From: Halarcobacter sp.
Lineage (GTDB): Bacteria > Campylobacterota > Campylobacteria > Campylobacterales > Arcobacteraceae
Length of the DNA stretch: 64,000 bases
Reading direction: 5' to 3'
Assembly: GCF_963676935.1 (NCBI RefSeq)
Contig: NZ_OY781470.1
Coordinates: 310,001 to 374,000 of the forward strand
Shown here: positions 28,538 to 38,458 of the stretch, piece after piece
How the letters are laid out: each line of letters starts with the position of its first letter
Numbering within the stretch: the stretch's first letter is position 1
Program-made: the position numbers and the translations under genes
Notes under the pieces: generated by a model
Told to the model about the DNA's origin: nothing
Seen by the model: only the letters and a program-made list of their open reading frames with translations
The model's database searches: none

Positions 28538-29422
28538 TTAATGAACTTCTCTCCATTTACTTGCTTTCCATAACCATGCAAAGATTGCAAAAATTACTAA
28601 GTAAATTAAGAATTTTGGTCCTAATTCTTCTCTTTCTTGTTTCTTAGAATCTCCAACTTTTTCCATATAAGATACAACTTGTTTTTCAGCATCATGAGTT
28701 AAACCAACTCTAGGCATAGCTGTACCCTCTAAATGTTTTTGTGGATCATTTACAAATTCATGAATATATTCTGCACCTCTAGATCTAATGTATTGAGATA
28801 AATCTGGTGGAATTTTCCCCATATATGCTTTGATATTTTCAACTGGAGTTTTTGCACTCATTGTACCATTTTTCATATCTCCATATTTAATACCATGACA
28901 TCTTTGACAAGCATCTTTGAATACTTCTTTGTCTGTCATCTCTTTTGGAGCAATAGATTGTAAGTAAGCTACCATATCAGCAATCTCTTGAGGTTGCATC
29001 CAACCATAACCTGGCATTGGATGAACTTTCCCATCAACAAATTTATGCGAAGTTTTAGAAGCTTTTGCTGGATCTTTAATAAATGCAGCTAGATAATCAG
29101 GATTATAAAGTTTACCTGATGTTCCTAAATCAGGTGGAACTACGCCATAAGCTGCAGCTGAACTAGCATCATCCATAATTTGAGGAAACCCTTGTGCTTC
29201 AATTGAGTGACAAGCTGTACAGTTTGTTTGTACTAATATAGCACCATTTTCAGCATTCCCTGTTAAGGCTTTTACATCAGTAATATCTGCTTGTACATCT
29301 TCAAATGTATAATCAGGTGCCTCAACATGTGGGTGCATTTGTGAGTGTGCAAATGGTTCAACACCCCAGTAAGTAACAAGTGTTAATACAACTACTACAG
29401 CTAATATTTTTAATTCTCTCAT
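28538..29422 (-). CDS. petC: cytochrome bc1 complex, dihaem cytochrome c subunit
   Basis: 294 residues. N-terminal anchor/signal (residues ~4–20), two haem sites CTACHS (C68, C71, H72) and CQRCHG (C172, C175, H176), and a C-terminal membrane helix (FLIYLVIFAIFAWLW). Two haems instead of one, as in other Campylobacterota bc1 complexes, where this subunit replaces classical cytochrome c1. Passes electrons from the Rieske protein to soluble c cytochromes or the oxidase. Shares one base with the petB stop. Confidence 0.95.
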   Translation of the reverse strand: MRELKILAVVVVLTLVTYWGVEPFAHSQMHPHVEAPDYTFEDVQADITDVKALTGNAENGAILVQTNCTACHSIEAQGFPQIMDDASSAAAYGVVPPDLGTSGKLYNPDYLAAFIKDPAKASKTSHKFVDGKVHPMPGYGWMQPQEIADMVAYLQSIAPKEMTDKEVFKDACQRCHGIKYGDMKNGTMSAKTPVENIKAYMGKIPPDLSQYIRSRGAEYIHEFVNDPQKHLEGTAMPRVGLTHDAEKQVVSYMEKVGDSKKQEREELGPKFLIYLVIFAIFAWLWKASKWREVH

Positions 29423-30669
29423 TACTCACCTCTCTTTTTAACGTCAATTTTTGTAACAATTGGAAGTATCACAAATAATAGGATAAATGCCGTAGCAGCA
29501 AAGAATCCAATCCATGCGTTTGTTCCTGTTGGAGGTAATTTACCCCAAATTGTTAATATTATTAAGTCAACCATTAAAATCCAGAACCATACAAAGAAAG
29601 CAGGTCTTTTGTGTGCTGGTAAAATTTTTGTATCTCTATCTAACCAAGGTAATACTAGGAAAATTGCATTTGCAAATCCAAATGCAGCAAGACCAATATC
29701 AAATGCTTTAATTGGACCAACATCAAAGAAGAATCCTCTTAACACTTCATACGACCATAAGAAATACCATTCTGGATAAATATGTGCAGGAGTAACCATG
29801 TTATCAGCTGGATCGAAGTTAACTGGATCCATTGCAAAATTATAATGGAAGAATACTAAATAGAAATAGAAAATTAAGAAGATACCTAATACAGCTAAAT
29901 CTTTAGAGATAAAAATTGGCCAGAAAGGAATAACTTTTGACTCTTTTTTATTTCCACTTAGATATTTTTCTGCTTCTGCATCATAATCTATATCTTCAGA
30001 AGTTTGGTTATTAACATGAGGAATTCTTAATGTATAGAAATGTAATCCTATAAGACCCATAATTACAATTGGTAATAAGAATACGTGTAACATAAAGAAT
30101 CTTGTTAATGTAGCATCAGCAACGTTAAAGTCACCTCTAATCCACACAACAAGTGCATCACCAATAACTGGAACACCACCAAAAAGGTTAGTAATTACCA
30201 TAGCAGCCCAGTAAGACATTTGTCCCCATGGTAACATATATCCTGAGAATCCAGCAGCTGAGAATGTCATAAATAATAACATACCAGAAATCCAAATCAT
30301 CTCTCTACCTTGTTTATAAGAACCATAATAGATACCTGTAAACATGTGAATATAGATAATTAAGAATACAACCGAAGCTGCTACACCATGCATATGTCTA
30401 AATAACCATCCAAATGCAACCTCTTGCATAATTGTATAGTTAACAGAATCAAATGCTAAATTTACATCTGGTTTATAATACATCATTAAGAAGATACCAG
30501 AAATAATAAGGATACCAAAAGTAGTTGCTAAAAGAACACCCATCGCCCATAAGAAGTTAATATCTTTTGGAATCCAGTATTCTGTCATCATTACTTTATT
30601 AAATGTAGTAGTGTTTAATCTTTGGTCTAACCACTCTCCAACAGAGTTAGCTTTAGTAATCTTTGCCAT
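29422..30669 (-). CDS. petB: cytochrome b of the bc1 complex
   Basis: 415 residues, about eight to nine membrane helices. Haem-b histidines lie in FRHMHGVAASVVF with IYIHMF (helix B) and in MLHVFLLP with GLHFYTL (helix D). The Qo-site PEWY motif is present (YPEWYFLWSY). It oxidises menaquinol and moves electrons to the Rieske centre and PetC. Between petA and petC in one operon. Confidence 0.97.
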   Translation of the reverse strand: MAKITKANSVGEWLDQRLNTTTFNKVMMTEYWIPKDINFLWAMGVLLATTFGILIISGIFLMMYYKPDVNLAFDSVNYTIMQEVAFGWLFRHMHGVAASVVFLIIYIHMFTGIYYGSYKQGREMIWISGMLLFMTFSAAGFSGYMLPWGQMSYWAAMVITNLFGGVPVIGDALVVWIRGDFNVADATLTRFFMLHVFLLPIVIMGLIGLHFYTLRIPHVNNQTSEDIDYDAEAEKYLSGNKKESKVIPFWPIFISKDLAVLGIFLIFYFYLVFFHYNFAMDPVNFDPADNMVTPAHIYPEWYFLWSYEVLRGFFFDVGPIKAFDIGLAAFGFANAIFLVLPWLDRDTKILPAHKRPAFFVWFWILMVDLIILTIWGKLPPTGTNAWIGFFAATAFILLFVILPIVTKIDVKKRGE

Positions 30670-30679
30670 ACTCTTCTCC

Positions 30680-31180
30680 TTATGCCATCATCGCTGTTGC
30701 GATTTTTTTGTACTCAGGACCCTCTTCCCCAAGAACAATTTCTGTACCTTTTACACTGAAAGGTGGTAAATCAAGCGGTCTTGGAGGAGGACCAAATACT
30801 TGCTCTGCACTAGGGTTAAATTCACCACCGTGACATGCACATTTCCATTTATCTTTTTTCCATGCAGGAATACAACCTAAGTGAGTACATAATCCAATTG
30901 CAACAGTAAATCTTTCACCATTAACAACTAGATCTCTTTTGTTATCTTCCATTTCAGGAGTTTTTTTAAGAATAAATATTGGCTTACCTCTCCATGTAAC
31001 TACAATCGGCTCACCAGCTTTTATTCCACTAAGTTCAACAGTCGTAAAACCTCCAGCTAATACACTTGGAAGTGGATCCCATGCTTGTTTCATACCTACA
31101 AGCGAAGCTGCACCACCGACAGCTGCAACAGCTGCAAATGTATAACCTAGAAAATCTCGTCTATTAGTTTCGTTAGACAT
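30680..31180 (-). CDS. petA: Rieske 2Fe-2S subunit of the bc1 complex
   Basis: 166 residues. Twin-arginine motif NRRDFLG at 6–12 followed by a hydrophobic anchor to ~30, then the Rieske fold with CTHLGC (C98, H100, C103) and CACHGG (C114, C116, H117). Tat export of a folded Fe-S protein is the norm. First gene of petABC; AAGGAAG precedes the ATG, and a minus-strand TATAAT lies 33 bp upstream (31213–31218). Confidence 0.96.
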   Translation of the reverse strand: MSNETNRRDFLGYTFAAVAAVGGAASLVGMKQAWDPLPSVLAGGFTTVELSGIKAGEPIVVTWRGKPIFILKKTPEMEDNKRDLVVNGERFTVAIGLCTHLGCIPAWKKDKWKCACHGGEFNPSAEQVFGPPPRPLDLPPFSVKGTEIVLGEEGPEYKKIATAMMA

Positions 31181-31212
31181 TTAGCTTCCTTATTTTAAAT
31201 TTAAATCTGTTA

Positions 31213-31218
31213 ATTATA
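31213..31218 (-). promoter_or_regulatory. petA promoter -10 element
   Basis: Minus-strand TATAAT in CAATATAATTAAC, 32 bp upstream of the petA ATG. AT-rich sequence lies upstream without a clear -35. Confidence 0.5.
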
Positions 31219-31306
31219 TTGATAATTTTCTTAAAAGATAATGATATTGGTCAAAAAGTGCCAATTTATGAGAGCAAATGTAGATTATCTACACACAATA
31301 ATTATA

Positions 31307-31342
31307 AGCTGAGCTTATTAGAGATTTATTAATCTCTAATAA
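31307..31342 (-). terminator. hairpins at the thrC 3' end
   Basis: Perfect 12-bp inverted repeat TTATTAGAGATT / AATCTCTAATAA (31315–31326, 31331–31342) covering the thrC stop, and a shorter TAAGCT/AGCTTA repeat beside it. U-run after the stem is poor on the minus strand, so efficiency is uncertain. Confidence 0.5.
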
Positions 31343-32807
31343 ATTTCACAATTTCTTCTTCAATGTTTTCTTTTTCAACAATAACTTTATGTCTTATTTC
31401 AGAAGAAAATAACCCCTTAATTGATTCAGGAAGTTTAGCATTATATTCTTTAGAAATAATATCTAAAGCCTCTTTATCTGGGTGTGAAATGCTATTTTCA
31501 TGCAACGCTTGAAGAACTGTTGGTGAGAATTTTGTCCACTCAGCTGTAGAATAAATAACCACTTTTAAATCTTTTTCTTTTAAATTTTGATAAGCTTTTA
31601 TACAAGTTGCTGTATGTGGATCCATTAAATATTTTAAATCTAAGAATTCTTTTATAATTTGTGCGCCATATTTATCATCAGAGTTTATCGCAGAAAAATA
31701 TTTTTGAAGTTTTTCTGTTTCTTCTTCATTCATTTTAAATATTTTATTATTATTTAAATCTTCCATTAATTGTTTTGTTCTAGTAGCACCACAAATAGAA
31801 AATATTACTCTTTCAATATTTGATGATTTTAAAATATCCATTGCAGGAGATTTCGTAAGTTTCAATTCTTTATCTCTAATATCATAAATACCTGTATTTA
31901 TCCATTGTGTTAGAATATCATTTTCATTTGAAGCAACAAGTAGTTTTTCTACTGGTACTCCCATTTGCATGGCATAAAAACCACCTAAAACATTTCCAAA
32001 GTTTCCACTTGGAACTACTAAATATATTTTTTCACCATATTTAATCTCTTCTTGTTTTAGAAGTTGTATATATGACCAAAAATGATAAATAATTTGAAAT
32101 ATAATTCTTCCAAAGTTAACTGAGTTTGCAGCACTTAGTTTTATTCCATCATTTTCTAATTCTTTTTTAAAGCTTTCTGATGCAAGTAGATTTTTTAATG
32201 CAGTTTGTGCATCATCAAAGTTCCCTTTGATACCAATTACTTTTAGATTTTCTCCATCTTCACAAACCATTTGTAGTCTTTGTACATCTGATGTACCACC
32301 ATCTGGATAAAGACACACAACTTGAATATTTTCTTTATTTTTAAAAGTATTAAGTGCAGCTGGACCTGTATCCCCAGAAGTTGCAGCAAGAATTAAATAT
32401 TTTTCATTTTTCTTTTTTGCTATTGAACTTAATATAGAACCAAATGGTTGTAATGCCATATCTTTGAAAGCTCTTGTTGGTCCATGATATTGTTCATGTA
32501 CAAAAAGATCATCTTTTACTTTTACGACTGGACATGGATTTGTTGGGTCATCAAATTTATCATATAAATCTAAAGCTTTATTTATCTCATCCTCATCAAT
32601 ATCAATCTCAAATGCTTTTAAAATATCATATGCTAACTCTTTATATGAAGAGTTAAGATGATTTAAAATGAAGTTGTCATCTAATTTAGGTAAATCTTTT
32701 GGTACATAAAGACCACCAAAAGAAGCACTTGGATTTAAAATTGCTTCACTAAAAGTAACTTCTTGAGCTCTATTATTATCATTTCCTCTAGTTTCAATAA
32801 AATTCAT
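31329..32807 (-). CDS. thrC: threonine synthase
   Basis: 492 residues, the long ThrC type. PLP enzyme turning phosphohomoserine into threonine, using the product of ThrB (3963). PLP lysine in HGPTRAFKDMALQPFG, SGDTGPAAL phosphate loop, VPSGNFGNVLGG and SATAEWTKFSP-like C-terminal region. Eight bp after argB, with which it is likely co-transcribed. Confidence 0.97.
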   Translation of the reverse strand: MNFIETRGNDNNRAQEVTFSEAILNPSASFGGLYVPKDLPKLDDNFILNHLNSSYKELAYDILKAFEIDIDEDEINKALDLYDKFDDPTNPCPVVKVKDDLFVHEQYHGPTRAFKDMALQPFGSILSSIAKKKNEKYLILAATSGDTGPAALNTFKNKENIQVVCLYPDGGTSDVQRLQMVCEDGENLKVIGIKGNFDDAQTALKNLLASESFKKELENDGIKLSAANSVNFGRIIFQIIYHFWSYIQLLKQEEIKYGEKIYLVVPSGNFGNVLGGFYAMQMGVPVEKLLVASNENDILTQWINTGIYDIRDKELKLTKSPAMDILKSSNIERVIFSICGATRTKQLMEDLNNNKIFKMNEEETEKLQKYFSAINSDDKYGAQIIKEFLDLKYLMDPHTATCIKAYQNLKEKDLKVVIYSTAEWTKFSPTVLQALHENSISHPDKEALDIISKEYNAKLPESIKGLFSSEIRHKVIVEKENIEEEIVKFIRD

Positions 32808-32815
32808 TTTTTTCC

Positions 32816-33715
32816 TTAGTCGTTTAAAAGTTTTTCCATATCAATCCCATTGTTTGGATTGTCTTTTCTTAAAAATTGTGTTCCTACACCATCACTAGTA
32901 AATAGTTCTAATAAAATAGAGTGCTCAACTCTTCCATCGATAATATGAGCTTTATTTACACCGTTATAAATTGCATCTATACATGAATCAACTTTTGGGA
33001 TCATACCTCCAGCTATAGTACCATTATCTTTATACCCTTGGACATCTTTTTTATCCAATGAATTAAGTAGATTTCCCTCTTTATCTAATACACCAACAGT
33101 ATCAGTTAAAAATAAAACTTTTTGTGCATTTACAGCTTGGGCTATTTTTGAAGCAGCCACATCTGCGTTGATATTATATCCAGGATGATTTGGCTCTGCA
33201 CTATCTGCTATTGGAGCAATTACTGGAATAAAACCCTCTTTTATAAGATTGTTAATCATTCCACCATTTACTTCAGTGATAACCCCTGTGTAACCAAATT
33301 TACCATTTTCTTTTGGAGTTGCTTTTATTATTGCTGAATCTTTTCCAGAAATACCAATGGCTTTTGCACCATGATAATTTAAAAGAGAAGTTATATTTTT
33401 ATTTATTTCTCCAGAAAGAACCATTTCAACAACTCTCATTGTATCTTCAGAAGTAACTCTATGTCCATCTACAAACTCAGAATGAATCTCTAATTTATCT
33501 AAAAGTTCTGAAATTCTTGCTCCACCACCATGAACAATAATAGGTTTAATACCTACAAGTGATAGAAGAACAATATCTTCAGCAAACTTTTCTTTTAATT
33601 CGGGGCTTGTTTGTGCCGAACCACCATATTTAATCACAATAGTTTTTCCATAAAACTTTTTTATATGTGGAATAGCGTCTAGTAACGTTTGTACTTTATG
33701 TTGTTTTTTTTGCAT
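32816..33715 (-). CDS. argB: acetylglutamate kinase
   Basis: 299 residues. Second step of arginine synthesis. Amino-acid kinase fold: IVIKYGGSAQ near residue 27, VHGGGARIS, NINADVAASKIAQ and GGMIPKVDSC. Length and the extended N-terminal helix (KVQTLLDAIPHIKKF) fit the arginine-sensitive hexameric type. Between the diguanylate cyclase gene and thrC. Confidence 0.97.
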   Translation of the reverse strand: MQKKQHKVQTLLDAIPHIKKFYGKTIVIKYGGSAQTSPELKEKFAEDIVLLSLVGIKPIIVHGGGARISELLDKLEIHSEFVDGHRVTSEDTMRVVEMVLSGEINKNITSLLNYHGAKAIGISGKDSAIIKATPKENGKFGYTGVITEVNGGMINNLIKEGFIPVIAPIADSAEPNHPGYNINADVAASKIAQAVNAQKVLFLTDTVGVLDKEGNLLNSLDKKDVQGYKDNGTIAGGMIPKVDSCIDAIYNGVNKAHIIDGRVEHSILLELFTSDGVGTQFLRKDNPNNGIDMEKLLND

Positions 33716-33760
33716 AGAAAATCCTAGTACTATTTTAGAAAGGGCGATTATATCTAAAAT

Positions 33761-35605
33761 TTACTTAGATTTATTTTGAAGTACAAATATAGATTTTGTA
33801 AATCTAACTACTGTATTTCTTCCATTGTTTTTTGCTTTATAGAGGGCTAAATCAGCAAATCTAATTGCTTCTTTTATATCATCAGTATCTTTAGGATACA
33901 TAGATACACCAATACTTAAAGTTTTTCTAACTGTGGTTATTCCACCAGTTGGAATTTCTGCTTTTGAAAAATTCATTCTGATTTTTTGAGCTACTTCTAT
34001 AATCGATTTTTCATCACAATTATATAGAAGAATCATAAATTCCTCTCCACCATATCTTATAGCAATATCTGATTCCCTAATATTTTGATTTAAAATTTCA
34101 GCAACTATTTTTATCGCATTATCTCCAATCTCATGCCCATAAGTATCATTGATAATTTTAAAGAAATCAATATCTAACATCAAAATACCATATTCAACTT
34201 TTAATCTATTTGTTTGAGCAGTTATTTTTGGAATTATATCTTCTAAATATTTTCTGTTAAAAAGTCCTGTTAATGCATCTGTTTGTGCATTTTTTTCTAG
34301 TATGTGCATTAATTTTTTACTTACTATTACAGTTTTTGCAACATCTACATAATCTTGAATATATGGAGTTAGATTTTGTACTCTTTTAACCTCTTTTTCA
34401 CTCTCTGTGAATATTGAGATAATAAGGTCTAACTCATTTGAAATAGAATAAGGAATACAAAAGTAGTTGTATTTTTCACATGAGTGACAGGCTGGGCATA
34501 TATCTTTAAACTGCGTAGAATCAATCATTGTATTTGTTCTATCTGCTCTACAACCCTCTTCAAAAATATTACAAAAAATATTTTTTTCTTTATGTACTAC
34601 TGTAATCTCACCATTAACTGTATTTGCTTCAAAAAAGTTAAAATTTTCTATACCAGTTTTATCTTTGATAATTTGGGCTAATCTATCATAAACTTGGTCT
34701 ATAGTTTCATCATATTCGATTGTTTTTCTAAATTTATAAACATCTGAAAGTCTTTCAACTGTATTTTTTACATTTATTAAATGATCTTTATCTATTTTTC
34801 TTTGGTTTTCTGAAAGAAAAATAGATATCTTAGCATCAATAGAATCTAAAGTAATCTCTAGTTTTTCCAAAAATCCATTAATCCAAGTAGATACATCTTC
34901 TGATTCTTTACCTTTAACTCCAATAATACGATATGAATAATCACCTTTTTGAGCTTTATTCATAACTTTTCTAATTGAATCAAAAAGACTTAAAAATGGA
35001 GATATTATTATATTTAATATGAAAATAATTACTATCATAAGTATTAATGCAATTGTAATGGTATTTGTCATAGTTTTTATACCTACTTGCTTAGATTCAT
35101 CAATTGACATCTGAATAGTAATTGCACCTAAGGTATCACCTTCTTGAGCATTACTATGACATGAGATACAATTGATTTTACCTGTGCTTGTAGCATTATA
35201 AGGGATTGTAATTCTATAATTACTCTCAGAAAAAATATTTTCATCTATAACTCTTTTTGTTTTACCTGTACGTAATACCTCTTCATCAATGTTATCTTTT
35301 ACATGTTCGTTAAGTAAACCAACACCATAAAGTTCAATAACTTTTTGACCTCTACTTAACCAGATTTTATCAATATTTGGAATGTTTTTTAATTGGCTTA
35401 AAAATAATTCTCTATCATCGATAACACCAGAAACCATTTGTGAAGTTAAAGAGTGTTCAACAGTTTTTGCAATGGCATGTGCTTTATCATCAATGGATTT
35501 AATACCATATTCTCTAAAGTTATATACCATATCTGCAATTATAAGGATAAACATAAAACTTATAATTGAAATAACTAATAAGATAATTTTGTTTTTTGTT
35601 TTCAT
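33761..35605 (-). CDS. membrane diguanylate cyclase with periplasmic haem-type CXXCH and cytosolic Cys cluster
   Basis: 614 residues. Membrane helices at 8–28 and 181–205 enclose a ~150-residue periplasmic sensor ending in CISCH (146–150), a c-type haem attachment motif placed just before the second helix. HAMP-like segment ~206–260, then a GAF-like region with C345, C352, C370, C373, H374, C376 and C383, a likely metal or Fe-S site. The GGDEF domain follows from ~440, with GGEEF at 519–523 and an inhibitory site RESD (510–513), so it should make c-di-GMP. A redox or gas sensor is inferred. A minus-strand TATAAT is at 35637–35642. Confidence 0.9.
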   Translation of the reverse strand: MKTKNKIILLVISIISFMFILIIADMVYNFREYGIKSIDDKAHAIAKTVEHSLTSQMVSGVIDDRELFLSQLKNIPNIDKIWLSRGQKVIELYGVGLLNEHVKDNIDEEVLRTGKTKRVIDENIFSESNYRITIPYNATSTGKINCISCHSNAQEGDTLGAITIQMSIDESKQVGIKTMTNTITIALILMIVIIFILNIIISPFLSLFDSIRKVMNKAQKGDYSYRIIGVKGKESEDVSTWINGFLEKLEITLDSIDAKISIFLSENQRKIDKDHLINVKNTVERLSDVYKFRKTIEYDETIDQVYDRLAQIIKDKTGIENFNFFEANTVNGEITVVHKEKNIFCNIFEEGCRADRTNTMIDSTQFKDICPACHSCEKYNYFCIPYSISNELDLIISIFTESEKEVKRVQNLTPYIQDYVDVAKTVIVSKKLMHILEKNAQTDALTGLFNRKYLEDIIPKITAQTNRLKVEYGILMLDIDFFKIINDTYGHEIGDNAIKIVAEILNQNIRESDIAIRYGGEEFMILLYNCDEKSIIEVAQKIRMNFSKAEIPTGGITTVRKTLSIGVSMYPKDTDDIKEAIRFADLALYKAKNNGRNTVVRFTKSIFVLQNKSK

Positions 35606-35683
35606 TGAATATTACTCATAATTTAAAAATAGATTTATTATATCAATAAAAAATTTAATTAAAGTTAATCTTAAGTTAATTTA

Positions 35684-38458
35684 TTGGAAAAATTAATTTT
35701 AATAATGTATTATTTCAATATGAAACAGTTTTTAGCATTAAAAGCAAGTGCAGGAAGTGGGAAAACTTTTGCCTTGACAGTAAGATATATTTCCCTACTA
35801 TTATTAAACGCAAAACCTAAAGAGATACTAACTCTTACCTTTACTAATAAAGCTGCTAATGAGATGAGTGAGAGGATTTATAATACTCTTCTTAATTTAG
35901 GTAGTGATAAAGCGTATTTAGAAGAGATTTCAAGAGAGTCTGGGTTATCAAAAGAGAATATCTTAGAAAAAAAAGATAAATTAATAAATAATTATACAAA
36001 TGCAAGTTTGTCAATTTTTACTATTGATAAATTTATAAATATGATACTAAGAGAATTTTGTGGATATATTGGTATTAGTGATGATTTTGAAATAAAAGAG
36101 GATGATATTGAGAGCTTAAGTATTAGGTTTTTGGAATCTTTATCTTTAGAAGATTTTGACAAATTAGTTGACTTTCAAATATATGAGAAGAAAAAATATA
36201 ATTCACTTTTTGAGATATTTCAAAATCTTTTAGAAAAAAATGAAGAGATAGAAACCGTAAATATTGATGCAAGTTTATTAGGTGTACAGAAAAAAAATGT
36301 ACTTGGGGAAGCATTAAAAATAAAAGAGTTTATATTAAACTGCCCGCAAGCTTCCAATAGTGCAAAAAATGCTGTTGCTTTTGAAAGCTTTGAAGAGTTA
36401 ATGTCGAAAGGGAAAACTTGGCTTAGCAAAGATAGTGTATTTGAGTTTTCTTATTTTAAAAAATGTGCAAATGATTTACTTGAAACTTTCTTTTTAAATG
36501 TTAAAAAAGAGATGGCAATATATTATAAGATTAGAGCTGGTTATAGTATTAGTAAGCTCTTTGAATTATATAAATTATTTAAAGAGTATAAATTTAAATA
36601 TAATAAATCAAAAAACTATTTGCACTTTAGTGATATTTCAAATTTAACATATGAATTACTTTCTAAAAGAATAGATAAAGATTTTTTATATTTTAGATTA
36701 GACTCAAAGTTTTCACATATCTTAATCGATGAGTTTCAAGATACCTCTTTATTGCAATATAAAATTTTGCAACCTTTAATCGAAGAGATATTGTCTTCAA
36801 ACGAATTTAAAACTTTCTTTTATGTTGGAGATACAAAGCAGTCTATTTATAGATTTAGAGGTGGGAAAAGAGAGCTTTTTGATTATGTATTAAAATCAAA
36901 TAAACAAGTTGAAGTTGAGGTTTTAAATACAAATTATCGTTCTTGTGAAAATATAGTGAATTTTGTAAATAGTAGTTTTTCAAAACTTCCATCTTATGAG
37001 TATTATGACCAAATGTCATTACATAAAAATGGCTTTGTTGAGGTTTTAGAAGATGAGGCTTTATTGGAAGAGGATAAGTATGTAAATATTGCAAAAAAGA
37101 TTTCATCTTTAATGCAAAGTGGTGTAAACAGTAATGATATTGCAATATTAACTTATACTAATGATGATGTATTAAATATCTATTCATATTTAAAAAAGAT
37201 GTTTCCAAGTCTAAAAATATCTACAGAGATGACTTCAAAGTTAATAAATCAAGAAAATGTAAAAGCTTTGATAAATATGGTTAAATATCTTTATTTCCAA
37301 GAAGATATTTATAAAGAGAATGTAAATGCAATATTAGGGAAAGAACCCTCTTCAAAGCTTGAAATAAAAGTTGATATAAAAAGATATAGCCTACAAGAGG
37401 TATTATATAATATTTCAAATCTCTTAAATATAGTTGATGACAATGTAATAAGACTAATTGAATTAAGTAATCAGTATAAAAATATTATTGATTTTATATA
37501 TGAAATTGATAAGTTAGATGCTTCAATAGAAAACTCGGAGCAAATTGGATTACAAATACTTACAATTTTTAAGTCAAAAGGTTTAGAGTTTCATACAGTT
37601 TTACTACTTGATAGAATTAAACAAAAAAATGCTGATAAAAGTTCTTTACTTTTTGAGTATGACGAGGTAAATCTAAAAAATATCTATTATAAAATATCTG
37701 GTTTAGAAAACTATAATGAAGAGTATAAAAAAGCATTAGAGAAAGAAAAAGCACTTAATTTTGAAGATGAATTAAATATCTTATATGTTGCTTTAACTAG
37801 AGCAAAAAAGAATCTTATTGTTCATAAAAAAAATCATAAAAGTTCAGTTTTTAATCTTATAGATTTAGTTAAAAGTCAAATTGGTGAGATTCAAATTAGT
37901 GATAATAAAACGAAAAATTACGAAAAAAATGAAAAAGTTGTATATAAACCTTTAAATTTAGGTTTACAAGATAAACCAATAAAAAAAGATGACGAAGATA
38001 AAGAGTATTCTTTATATTCAAGATATTATGGAATAGCTACACACTATTGCCTTGAGATGATGGATGAGTTTAATACAGCATCATTAAAATACGCATTAAA
38101 TCTTACAAAAAATAGATATTCTAGCTACTTAGTTGATAAAGATTTTATTAGTATAGAAAAAAGGATAAACTATCTACTTCAACATAAAGAGTTTCAGGAT
38201 ATAGTTAAGGGTGCTTATTTTAATAAAGAACAATCTTTACTTTATAATAAAGAGTTAAAAATAATTGATTTATTAGCTATAAAAGATGATACCTATTATA
38301 TCTTTGATTATAAGACTACCCAAAATGAATTACCAGAACATGAGATACAAGTAAAAACTTATAAGAAAGCCATAGAAGAGATTTCAGGTGGCAAAAAAGT
38401 TTTTACTTTTATTATATATTTAAAAGAGAATGAAGCTATTTTAAAAAAACTTATATAA
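35684..38458 (+). CDS. RecB/AddA-like UvrD-family helicase-nuclease
   Basis: Up to 924 residues. Walker A ASAGSGKT about 20 residues in, LTFTNKAANEMSERI (motif Ia), LIDEFQDTS (motif II), YVGDTKQSIYRFRGG (motif III), TIFKSKGLEF (motif V) and VALTRAKK (motif VI). The C-terminus has a PD-(D/E)XK nuclease pattern (IIDLLAIKDD, FDYKT), so it is the AddA/RecB type that processes double-strand breaks. Start uncertain: TTG 35684, ATG 35705 or ATG 35720 (MKQFLALKASAG); none has a good ribosome site, and 35720 fits the family best. No addB neighbour is seen. It overlaps the ThiE-like gene by 8 bp, convergently. Confidence 0.9.
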   Translation: MEKLILIMYYFNMKQFLALKASAGSGKTFALTVRYISLLLLNAKPKEILTLTFTNKAANEMSERIYNTLLNLGSDKAYLEEISRESGLSKENILEKKDKLINNYTNASLSIFTIDKFINMILREFCGYIGISDDFEIKEDDIESLSIRFLESLSLEDFDKLVDFQIYEKKKYNSLFEIFQNLLEKNEEIETVNIDASLLGVQKKNVLGEALKIKEFILNCPQASNSAKNAVAFESFEELMSKGKTWLSKDSVFEFSYFKKCANDLLETFFLNVKKEMAIYYKIRAGYSISKLFELYKLFKEYKFKYNKSKNYLHFSDISNLTYELLSKRIDKDFLYFRLDSKFSHILIDEFQDTSLLQYKILQPLIEEILSSNEFKTFFYVGDTKQSIYRFRGGKRELFDYVLKSNKQVEVEVLNTNYRSCENIVNFVNSSFSKLPSYEYYDQMSLHKNGFVEVLEDEALLEEDKYVNIAKKISSLMQSGVNSNDIAILTYTNDDVLNIYSYLKKMFPSLKISTEMTSKLINQENVKALINMVKYLYFQEDIYKENVNAILGKEPSSKLEIKVDIKRYSLQEVLYNISNLLNIVDDNVIRLIELSNQYKNIIDFIYEIDKLDASIENSEQIGLQILTIFKSKGLEFHTVLLLDRIKQKNADKSSLLFEYDEVNLKNIYYKISGLENYNEEYKKALEKEKALNFEDELNILYVALTRAKKNLIVHKKNHKSSVFNLIDLVKSQIGEIQISDNKTKNYEKNEKVVYKPLNLGLQDKPIKKDDEDKEYSLYSRYYGIATHYCLEMMDEFNTASLKYALNLTKNRYSSYLVDKDFISIEKRINYLLQHKEFQDIVKGAYFNKEQSLLYNKELKIIDLLAIKDDTYYIFDYKTTQNELPEHEIQVKTYKKAIEEISGGKKVFTFIIYLKENEAILKKLI

